64,000 nt of DNA, from positions 13,886,802-13,950,801 of the forward strand of contig NC_045145.1 in NCBI RefSeq assembly GCF_008831285.2, in the 5' to 3' direction. Each line of letters opens with the position of its first letter. The first letter of the stretch is position 1. Shown here piece by piece: positions 11,401 to 22,511 of the stretch. The DNA is from Nymphaea colorata (Eukaryota; Streptophyta; Magnoliopsida; Nymphaeales; Nymphaeaceae). The position numbers and the translations under genes are program-made. Below the pieces are notes generated by a model, which did no database searches, was not told where the DNA came from, and saw only the letters and a program-made list of their open reading frames with translations.

Positions 11401-13423
11401 ATCGGTCTATTGACTTCACCTTACATGCATATATCCAGTCACTTGGATGTTGGATCTACACTATGAAAATAAATTTCTCTGTTCTTCCTGATTTCTTGGA
11501 CCTTTGAAGCCCAAGCTAAACTTTGGGAAGTTTCTTAAAATTCTAAGTTCTAACTAGAAAAAAGTTATAAGTTTATAGGAGAACATGGTCCTTTCTTAAT
11601 GTCATAACAGATTGTGTAAGAATGCAAGGATAGTGTTGTTCTCTGATCAATCCTTATGTTTATGTGATGGTCTTAGAATATGCTAGTTCTCATTCTTCAA
11701 CATGGAGATGCTCTTGAATTGCATGGTGCCCTTTTTTTCCTCTTCAAAGAACTTTTAATGGAAAATACAAATGCCTGCACTGCAGCAGCTATCCTGCCCA
11801 GAATTAGTCAAGTTGAAAATCTTGCTTGTATATTACATACAATGGGGCAGGCAAACAAAGAAAAATTTTCTTTCCTTTGTCAAATTAATCAGTAAAAATA
11901 TGTAGCAACATAGGTTAATCACCTGGTATAGTTACAGCATAAAGCCATAAACAAGTGCCATTTCATGAAATTGTACTGGAATCTTAATGTAGTTTCTCTC
12001 CATCCCATGATCCCAACTGTTTAAGAAAAGAAAGCTAGTTGGGTTGGTTCAATGACATGTGAGGGGAAGGAAGGAGAAAAGCAATTCTTAAATGGAATTA
12101 AGGAGTCAACTTCCTTTACTCACAATCAAATTGGATTCTAGTTTGTGTTTTGCCTTGATTAAAAGGGCTTATGCACCATCCGTGCTTTGGAGCTTGTGTT
12201 CTATACTTCTATCTCCCTCTGCACTGAGGACAATATAGCCAATACTTGTCTTAAATGGTGGAAACAATGGTAAAGCCTAGGAAACTAAAGTGCCTTGGCC
12301 TTTTATAGCTTTAAAGTTTAAGCAACCTACAGATGGGATAAATTGTGTGATTGATACTTGGGCCTTCTAAAGTCACTAGTATAGGTCGTATATATAATGT
12401 CTGAATTGTCATAAGCAAGTTTCTGATTGGTAAGTCCCTTGAGGTCTTGGCTGCATATTCTGCAGTACTTGTAACTTCAACTTTGTGGCACACCAGGTAT
12501 CTTATTGTGAATATGAACTTGATACCCTGTCAGCTTCGTGACTCATCATTTCTCCTTGCAGAATGAGGGTATCCTTCTGAGCTCCTAATTGCAACTAATA
12601 CATGTGAAATGGAACTTTTTAACTACATCTAACACTGTAAAGCTAAATTTATAAAATCCTGTGTTACTTTGTGATCTTGTGGTTGAGGGGCATCTTGCAC
12701 TTCCAAAACTGACACTCAGACATACACAGCAGATGAGCACTTGTAGGTACTCATTTATGTGGTCATAAGTTTATATTTAGTATGTTTTAGTAAGTTTTTT
12801 AATATTTTAATGCTTGACTAGTGATAACTTACAATTTAATTTTTTTTCTTAAATTTTTGGTGCTTATTTATGTCTCAGGTATGATAGGGAAGAAAGTGGA
12901 GCAATGTTTGATGCTGAAAGTTCTGCATTCATTCTTGATGATGAGACATCATTTAGAAAGGAGCGGGAGATGCCCAAGAAATTGGTAGGGTATTGGAATT
13001 CTTGGTTCTTCTCAGTTTTGTCTTTCCATAATTCTCTACTCACTGGGCTTCTAGATTTATCATATCTTAATATTTGGGGACATTTGGATCTCCTATTCTG
13101 TTGAATCATTGAATATCATGGTTTAATTGGTAAAAATTACCGACTTGCAGATAAGAAAAGATGGAACAAAAATGACACTTGCACAAAGCAAAAAATTGTC
13201 CCAGCTCACTGCAGATAATGCACAGTGGGAGGATCGACAACTTTTAAGGTCTGGTGCTGTTAGAGGAACAGAGGTACAAACTGAATTTGAAGATGAAGAT
13301 GAACGGAAAGTTATACTTCTTGTTCACGGCGAAGCATTGTCCTCGATCTTCACATGGAGGGACCGCATCCACCCAACTGCCATGGCATGCATGCTACCAT
13401 GTGTGGCTGATAATAAAGACTGA
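8404..13423 (+). pseudogene. 5'-partial PRP16 copy, truncated in exon 10 and fused to upstream DNA
   Basis: This copy repeats coding exons 1-9 of the intact gene at 8404-8409, 8519-8657, 8795-9013, 9247-9320, 10121-10352, 10482-10652, 10838-10986, 11131-11231 and 12879-12984. A broken exon 10 follows from 13151. No coding disruption was seen before the breakpoint; the noticed differences from copy 2 are intronic or upstream. At 13323 exon 10 runs into duplicated upstream DNA and loses its donor. The frame stays open for 31 foreign codons (GEALSSIFTW... to ...ADNKD) and ends at TGA 13421-13423, with AATAAA at 13412-13417. The predicted product is 489 residues: the charged, RS/WD-rich N-terminal domain of PRP16 without Walker A, DEAH or any other helicase motif. 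It has its own complete promoter copy, so it may be transcribed. Whether a stable protein is made is unknown. Confidence 0.9.
9745..9875. repeat. Dispersed ~130 bp repeat in PRP16 intron 4 (copy 1)
   Basis: The segment containing CACTAACTAGTTTTCCAT, CCCGGT, CACATATCCAGCTGGTTTGC and CTGGTGCATATCAGTGT is recognisably related to a stretch of PRP16 intron 12 at about 24117-24247. It also occurs at 18934-19064 because of the 9.2 kb duplication. It is likely an old short transposable element, family not recognised. Confidence 0.6.
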
Positions 13424-16400
13424 TACTGGGACAATGGCCTTTCCAAGGTTGTCGGCCCACTGCCCATCACATGTTTGTTATAGTATATGGTAGTGCTGAC
13501 AATATTCGGAGAGGTCAGTTGAGGACATGTTGTTTTCTTTGAATATGCGCTGAATGATCAGCTTAGGCTTGTATTCTTAAAGTTGGGCTTCAATTAGATG
13601 AGTAAGAGTTGCATCGGAAATTAAACATCGGCGGTATGGGTTTTGTTCACATGAGGAGCTCATTGAACCAGTGGAAGGTGAGAATTTTATGGGGATTCTT
13701 ATGAATTGGTATTTTGGTGATAGCGCTCTAGGGATGCATATAGCTATTTTGTCATTTTTAGCTGTACAGAATGGATTTTTTAGCGAATTCGAATGTATTT
13801 TAGTTTGTCGTGGCTCGAGACATTTGCATCTGTTGCTGCTCTTTGAAAACTGATCAAACTAATTTAGTAAAGAAGCTGGGGCATGAAATCTCTGTTATAT
13901 TTCGGGCCAGGCCAATCCAAGGCCGGCGGGCTCTTATTGGCGTGAACAAAGTCTGGCCACCATCCCGATGGCAAACGGCCGGCTTGGCAGACCTGAGTTT
14001 GTGCAGAGCACGTGTCCAAAATTCTGCCTAGTACAGGTGATTCAAGTCAAATGGATCGGATTAAAATCCAATTCATAAAGAACAACTATCGTTTTATTCG
14101 TTTTAAAGAAAAAAGTCCCTTCGACTGCTATTTAATTTTTAATTGTTCAATGTTCACATTTCAATCTAACAATTGTTGGATCTTACAATCTTAAATAAAT
14201 ACATGAGATCTTACAATCTAACATTTCAAGTGTGTGTTCAATGAATCGTTCTCGAATTGGTTTTTCCATTTTTCAAGTGTGTGTTATTTTACATATTTTT
14301 TAATATTAAGTCATCTGCCATGAGATGTAACATAACTCGGCAACAAAGAAGAAGCGGTTCCAGGTTAAAATCCTACGAGTGTTGTTATACTTTCAAGTGT
14401 TACAAAACCGCTAACAGTGGTAATCACGACATTCGGGTTCCGAGTTCAATGATGTAAAAGAAACTTAAGGCAAAACTTAAGGGTCTGTTCAAGGTTTATG
14501 TTTGACAAGGCTTCCTCTAAATAAACGTTAAAAAAAACTAATCATCAACATGAATAATTTGGCAAATTATTGTTGATGAGCATCTAGATATATGTTACTG
14601 GCCTTTAGACAGCCCACAATTTTATTGATTAAAAACCTTTGAACATTATTTTTTATTTTTAAAAGAAAGAATTGTCGAGCGAGGCGGTGGTGCCCGCCGA
14701 TGGCCACCACACCCCTTCCTGTTGCTGGTGATGCCGCCACCCTGCTTGGGCCATCCGAGGCTACTGCTGGTGGGTGCCACCCCCTCCATCTGACAGAGGA
14801 TCTCTTGGGGGAGCCGCCTCCCCGACCCCCTCCTCTTGCCGGCAAGGTGGTGGGATTTCACTGCCGGCCGACGAAAGGAGGTGCCCAAGGCACTGGGTTG
14901 CTCCACCTCCTTCTATGATGGGATGTCGGGCGGACATGACCAACACTTTTTTTTTTTCTTTTTCTCCGTCTCTAATGCTATGAGTCTGGCCGTCCATACA
15001 GACGGCCCAAGCTTGCACGCATGAAATTTACTTACATGTATATGTATATAGATATGATTACTTAATTCCTTCAATCGGTTTGGCGTACACCCTGATGCGC
15101 GGGGTGAAAACTGAAAATAAGCCGACCGATGCTTTCTCTTTGGCCGGACCTCACCCCAGTTGAAAAAAAAAAACAAGTGCCGTTGACTTGAGAAAAAGTT
15201 GAACTTACACTAAAAAATAAGACCGATCTAATAAACAAATAAAAAATCATCTAAATTGTTAAATTGAAATTTTGAAAAATACCAAATTAGACATTTTTCT
15301 TGTTCATGTCGGTCCGTTTGAGAAAGATTTGAACTTACGTTAAAAAATTAGAATGATATAATAAACAAAAAAATCATATAAATGGTTAAATTGATATTTT
15401 GAAAAATACCAAGTTCCACTTTTTTCTTCTTCATGCCATAGCTCATGAAAATTTTCATAACAAACACCTAATCTTTTAATAGCTCAAACAATCTCGATTG
15501 GTGCACTCAACTGTTTGAGCTTAAGCATGTTCAAACAAATAAAAGACATGATCGAAAGAAAATAATTATACTTTAAAATTAATAATAGACTGAAAAATTT
15601 CTCTTGCCGCCGTTGGTCGGGCAATCTAACGGTTTAAGCTTTGTGGGGCGTCTCTGTGGCGGCGCTGGAAACGAAAGAATAGTGTTCCGTTGTGCCGAAA
15701 CCGACCCAAACGGTAAAACAGGTGAGCCCGTCGGACCACAGAGAACCCACGGAACAGCGCGCCGTGTTACTCGAGGGACATCGAAGCCGGGTGAAACCCT
15801 CCTGCTGTTAAGCCCTTTGCTGGAAGCGGCTTTCCCTCTTCCTCTTCCTCCTTATCCACCGACCCACCGTCGTCCGTTCGCGGCCAACCGTCGCCTCCCC
15901 GGTTGAAGCAAGGTAAGCCATCTCTTTCTCTCTCTCTAACTCTCCAACCCACGGCGGAACGAGGATTCTGGCCGGCACCTTTCTCTCTCTTGCTCTCTCT
16001 CTTCTTCCCATTCTTATCCTCCCGCGGAGGTCTCCTCTCGCTCTCTCTCTTCTTCCCATTCTTATCCTCCCGCGGAGGTCTCCTCTCGCTCTGTCTCTGT
16101 CTCGGTGTCTCCCTCTTCCACCTATTCTTATCCTCCCGCGTAGCCCTCTCTCTCTCTCCCTCTCTCTCTCTCTCAGTCATTGCTAGGTGCACATAAGATG
16201 TTTGATGAAATGCCTCAGGTATAAACTTGTAATAAACTTGTAGCAGTGCACAAAATCAACTGATGTTTCTCACCACCATGTTGGACCCATTTTTTTTCCT
16301 TCCTCCTCTCTTTGCGTCTATCTTCCTCATTCACGCAGCCGACCATCAAATTCGACATATGCGAAATCATACAAATAATACTCCCATTGATGAGATTCCG

Positions 16401-19400
16401 CCTTCTTTATTTGGCTCATTTTTTATTTTATTTTTCTCTTAATCGGTTATTTTTGTCATTTTCTGCTCTATTAAGATTGTGCACGTGTTACTAGAAAAAG
16501 AGGCCCTGCTGCACAGATCAACTAGTGGAATGGATGCTTTTTTCTTTGTGTCAGAGGCTCTGATCTCACGCATAAGTTAACGAGTTCGTGAACCTTGAGA
16601 CTGTTTTTTCAAATACTAACTGATAAGCATGTGTTGTATCCAATGTTTGTTTACTTTAGCTGTAAGCAACACGACTGACCTTTTCCTACATCTCTTTACC
16701 CTTGTCTGGCTTAATTTTTTTCACTGTGCTCAGCAGTGGAATTTCCCTTTGCTGTTCCTTCAGATTTTGAGATGTCTGCATCGATAATGTTGCCTATGAA
16801 TAGCTGAAACTGTTTCTTCTTAAATGCATCTGAGTCATATCTTTTGAATCTAGACGAATATGATGTGTTTGCTTCTATCGCCTCATAATGCTACACTTGT
16901 TGCTTCTGCTTTCGCAGTTTTGTTCAAATTTTCATTTCCAAAGCATTGTGTCCGTAAAGCTGCTGTAAACATATCTTATATGAAATCAGATGTATAAAAT
17001 TTGAATGTTCAAACACTTTCAAATATCAGTCTTTTTTGAGTGGTTGGTCTTGCATTTCTTTTCTTTACAATCACTTTATATATAATCCAAACAATTGAAA
17101 TTTCAGCCATCGGACAATGAACATTATGATTCTCTGATTGTGTCTTCGTCTTTTATTTTATTACACCTTCAATTTCATTGTTGCATTCTCTTGCAGATTA
17201 TCAAACACCGAACAGATCAGACACCTTTTCCATTCCCAATTTCATAAAACTATGGAGTGGTCACTGTTTTGTCCACTGGGATAAAGACTCTTGTATGGAG
17301 AACCGGACTTCCCCGTTCTTCCTGTCCCAGGAACTCTTATCAAATGCCCTCTAAAAGCCAAAACCTGACTGCATTCCCTCTCTCTCTCTCTCTCTCTTTT
17401 TCTCTCATATATTTGGGATAGGAACAGGCTGAAAATGGAATCTGCCAGCTTAGAGATTGGCAAAGCCAGAAAATAAACTGATAGGTGTATTGATTTGGGG
17501 CATTGTCTTAGGTGGATTTTCTAATCCATGTATGATACAAACAGTGCACAGGAAACTTCTGTTGTTTGAAGAGGGCGTTCTGCTTGAACAGCATGGCGGT
17601 GAGTGCATGACTGCATTCCAGAATCAAAATGTTTCAAGTTCATCTTTTCTATTTGCTGCTTCTCATTTTTCTACAGCACTCATGTTAGTTGTTATTCTTG
17701 TAAATAGGAAGGAAAAGGAGACTTTATTGATGTTAATGCCACAAAAGCTGTCTTGGAGCCTGAGAAGCTCATTAAGGGTGGACTATATGTTCCTGGGAAG
17801 GAAAGGGTGATGTTCAGACCTCCTCCTGAAAGGAAATCCATTTTGGGTGTGTTCTTGTTGAATTTCTTGGATTAGTTTTTGAATTTTTTATTATTCAAGT
17901 TGCTTTCTTTCAACACGTAGTTTCTATAATTATTACATAGTATATTACAATGTGTCAAGTCAAGTGATCTTTGAACAATGTAGGACTTGATTTGAGGGCT
18001 CGTGAACAAAGGGAATCAAAGACTGGCGATGGATTTAAGATTCCTAAACCAAAGAATGTTACTGCCATGTCACTGGCAGATGATGAAGAGAAAGTTGGTC
18101 CTGCAAGTGCAGAGGAGGGCTCACTCCATCATCCTCAAGCAAAGCGTAATCACATTCACAGAAGTTATAGGGGTTCACATGCTGAAAGGTCATCACATCC
18201 AGGTGCATATTTTTCTAATGACTAATGAGTAATGACTTCGTTACCAACAATTTACTAATTTTGTGTTTCTATTTTTTTGCATAAATAATCTGTTAATTAC
18301 ATGTCACTTTATTTATCAAGTTGTTTGGGTACTTTTTTCCTACACCATTATTCTTTTCTTCCACCGTTGGTTATACATTTGTAATGATGCATTTATTTTT
18401 CATAAATTCTTATTTTTAACTCAATACTGTTTCAGAAAGTTATGAAGCAGAGGATGGTGATGGGGATTCATCTGAGAAGGGTGGTGCAGAAGAACATCAG
18501 CATCCAAGAGTAATTCATACACATTCATGATTATAAATTATTTGCTTCATGCGTTTCTTGCCAACACTATCGTTTCCATCTTATGTTAGATACAAGCTAT
18601 CAGCCTATCACTACCTTAGTGTCATTATCTCGTCATTTTATGATTTGATTGGCATCTATAGTAAGCATGATAAGTTGTTATACCATATAACTATATGAGC
18701 ATTATTCCTTGAAAACTTTGATGATGTTTTCTCTCATTCACGAAAGGTTAGGCAGGTGTTCCACGAACCGGCAGACTTCCAGGGTGTGCAAATTGGGTGG
18801 TGTACATACCTAAGTCCATCCTGGATCTGGCCCATTTGTTGGTTCTGGACGGTATGTGTGAATCTTGAGTTCATTATAAGATACTTATTTTGGCCTAGCT
18901 GGATCCTGGGTGGGATCAAGTGAATGAAAGGGTCCACTAACTAGTTTTCCATCTCTCAGATTCGTACCTAGGTCCCGGTTGACCCTGCACATATCCAGCT
19001 GGTTTGCTTCCTATTTTCTAGCAAACTGGCCAACTGCTTCTCTGGTGCATATCAGTGTCAGTGCATATAAGTCTTGTAGTTATACATGTCTGAGGATCTG
19101 CTTTATTAATCTTTTATTCATTCTATTTCTAGAGAAGCCTTAAGATCGTTAAATCATCGCATCCTAATTTGCATATACACAGAACTGGTCCATGACCAAA
19201 TACAAATACTCTCTTTAAGGAGATTTGCACGCAGTTGTAGTTGGTTCATCTAATCCATATATGCATAAATGATATTGATGGATGTTTCTGATTTTTGCCT
19301 TGTTTGAAGCTTGCAACTTCTTCCAGCATGCGGTCTTCAATCGACTCATTGAGGAGTACAAAAAATTACAGGATGGATGACTCTCCTAGCAACAAAGGAT

Positions 19401-22400
19401 TCACCCCAAGAAAAGGTGATTATGAAGGAGAACAAACAGGTAAAAGAGAATTACATAGAAGATATAGCCATGAAGATAAATATTCCAGAAGACATGGGGG
19501 GAAAAGAAGTAGAGATGGACGTTCCTCAAGCAAGACATCTGGTATCAGCTTCATCTTAAGCTATTCAAGTCTCTAGTTATAAAACATAACAATATATAGA
19601 TTTTCCCTCTGGTATATTTTGCTGCTCGGTTTGTGAAAGTAAGAGGTTTTGATTAGTGGATATTTTCCAGCCAAGTCTGATTGGGATGATGGGAGATGGG
19701 AATGGGCGGATACTCCTCGTAGGGACAAGTCTGTCACGCCTAGGCATCATCTTCATTCACCTTCTCCAATGTTTGCTGGAGCTTCTCCTGATGCAAGGCT
19801 GGTCTCACCTTGGGTTGGAAGTAATACACCTTATGCATCAAGTAGGTGAATACTTGGTTTGCTTTGGATAAACTTTCTTGGTGTGTTGGTTTAAATGTGA
19901 TGACATAATATCATAGAAATTTTACTTTTTTATTTAATAGAATCTGTCTTAGTTCTTTCCTATGTCATGGTAGTTAAATGTTTAAATTTCCTTAAATATA
20001 TGATTGTATTTGGTAAAAAATTTCAGGACCATCTGCTTCGCCTTGGGATCATGTAGCTCCTTCTCCAGTTCCTGTACGTGCATCTGGATCCTCCATGAGA
20101 GTCACCAGCTCTCGTAATGGTGGAAGGTCACATAAAACTATGTTAACTTCAGAAAATTTGGATTTTGGACACAGGGTAATTTTGCTGTAGCCCTTTATCA
20201 CTTTATGTATTGGTTTTCTTTTCAGAAGATATTTTCAACTTGTACTGTATTGTTTGTTGTATATTGGGAATTGAACTGACTTTTGGCATCGTCATCCTTT
20301 CTCTCTGTCTCTCTCTCAGGAAGCTGATCAAAGTTCACTTGATGGAGAACAAAGTGTTGAGGCTGTTGAAAGAATGCGCGTAGAGATGGAATATGCTGAG
20401 CGAGATGCTGATCGTGCATGGTATTGTTTTCTATGTGCTGATGTATTTGATTTTGGTTATGAACAAAAACTTGTTCACTAGCTACTAGTCATGTGGCCAT
20501 AATCTGTTTCTTTTGCTTCAGTGGAAAGACTACGGTTTCAATCCTTTCTAGTTGTTTTTGCTTCTAATGGAGCATGGTAGACACAGTTTATCGGTCTATT
20601 GACTTCACCTTACATGCATATATCCAGTCACTTGGATGTTGGATCTACACTATGAAAATAAATTTCTCTGTTCTTCCTGATTTCTTGGACCTTTGAAGCC
20701 CAAGCTAAACTTTGGGAAGTTTCTTAAAATTCTAAGTTCTAACTAGAAAAAAGTTATAAGTTTATAGGAGAACATGGTCCTTTCTTAATGTCATAACAGA
20801 TTGTGTAAGAATGCAAGGATAGTGTTGTTCTCTGATCAATCCTTATGTTTATGTGATGGTCTTAGAATATGCTAGTTCTCATTCTTCAACATGGAGATGC
20901 TCTTGAATTGCATGGTGCCCTTTTTTTCCTCTTCAAAGAACTTTTAATGGAAAATACAAATGCCTGCACTGCAGCAGCTATCCTGCCCAGAATTAGTCAA
21001 GTTGAAAATCTTGCTTGTATATTACATACAATGGGGCAGGCGAACAAAGAAAAATTTTCTTTCCTTTGTCAAATTAATCAGTAAAAATATGTAGCAACAT
21101 AGGTTAATCACCTGGTATAGTTACAGCATAAAGCCATAAACAAGTGCCATTTCATGAAATTGTACTGGAATCTTAATGTAGTTTCTCTCCATCCCATGAT
21201 CCCAACTGTTTAAGAAAAGAAAGCTAGTTGGGTTGGTTCAATGACATGTGAGGGGAAGGAAGGAGAAAAGCAATTCTTAAATGGAATTAAGGAGTCAACT
21301 TCCTTTACTCACAATCAAATTGGATTCTAGTTTGTGTTTTGCCTTGATTAAAAGGGCTTATGCACCATCCGTGCTTTGGAGCTTGTGTTCTATACTTCTA
21401 TCTCCCTCTGCACTGAGGACAATATAGCCAATACTTGTCTTAAATGGTGGAAACAATGGTAAAGCCTAGGAAACTAAAGTGCCTTGGCCTTTTATAGCTT
21501 TAAAGTTTAAGCAACCTACAGATGGGATAAATTGTGTGATTGATACTTGGGCCTTCTAAAGTCACTAGTATAGGTCGTATATATAATGTCTGAATTGTCA
21601 TAAGCAAGTTTCTGATTGGTAAGTCCCTTGAGGTCTTGGCTGCATATTCTGCAGTACTTGTAACTTCAACTTTGTGGCACACCAGGTATCTTATTGTGAA
21701 TATGAACTTGATACCCTGTCAGCTTCGTGACTCATCATTTCTCCTTGCAGAATGAGGGTATCCTTCTGAGCTCCTAATTGCAACTAATACATGTGAAATG
21801 GAACTTTTTAACTACATCTAACACTGTAAAGCTAAATTTATAAAATCCTGTGTTACTTTGTGATCTTGTGGTTGAGGGGCATCTTGCACTTCCAAAACTG
21901 ACACTCAGACATACACAGCAGATGAGCACTTGTAGGTACTCATTTATGTGGTCATAAGTTTATATTTAGTATGTTTTAGTAAGTTTTTTAATATTTTAAT
22001 GCTTGACTAGTGATAACTTACAATTTAATTTTTTTTCTTAAATTTTTGGTGCTTATTTATGTCTCAGGTATGATAGGGAAGAAAGTGGAGCAATGTTTGA
22101 TGCTGAAAGTTCTGCATTCATTCTTGATGATGAGACATCATTTAGAAAGGAGCGGGAGATGCCCAAGAAATTGGTAGGGTATTGGAATTCTTGGTTCTTC
22201 TCAGTTTTGTCTTTCCATAATTCTCTACTCACTGGGCTTCTAGATTTATCATATCTTAATATTTGGGGACATTTGGATCTCCTATTCTGTTGAATCATTG
22301 AATATCATGGTTTAATTGGTAAAAATTACCGACTTGCAGATAAGAAAAGATGGAACAAAAATGACACTTGCACAAAGCAAAAAATTGTCCCAGCTCACTG

Positions 22401-22511
22401 CAGATAATGCACAGTGGGAGGATCGACAACTTTTAAGGTCTGGTGCTGTTAGAGGAACAGAGGTACAAACTGAATTTGAAGATGAAGATGAACGGAAAGT
22501 TATACTTCTTG
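13323..22511 (+). repeat. Tandem duplication, copy 2 (9,189 bp)
   Basis: This is the downstream member of the direct duplication. It begins at the junction TTCACGGCG, where PRP16 exon 10 of copy 1 is fused to the DNA originally found at 4145. Its right end (TTCATGGTGAG) continues seamlessly into the native exon 10 donor and the rest of PRP16. The only indel seen is an 11 bp tandem repeat, AATAAACTTGT, near 16229-16240, absent at the matching place in copy 1 (about 7050). This copy supplies the promoter and first exons of the intact PRP16 gene. Confidence 0.97.

Larger units (their letters stand above)
4145..13322 (+). repeat. Tandem duplication, copy 1 (9,178 bp)
   Basis: This is the upstream member of a direct, immediately adjacent duplication. 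Bases from 4145 onward recur from 13323 onward at a constant offset of 9,178, changing to 9,189 after an 11 bp insertion in copy 2. Reading both copies side by side I noticed only three substitutions: 4665 A versus 13843 T, 5195 T versus 14373 C, and 11853 A versus 21042 G. That is about 99.97 percent identity outside the indel. The unit carries about 2.3 kb of upstream DNA, the PRP16 leader and coding exons 1 to 10 in part. The right edge lies inside exon 10. Confidence 0.97.
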
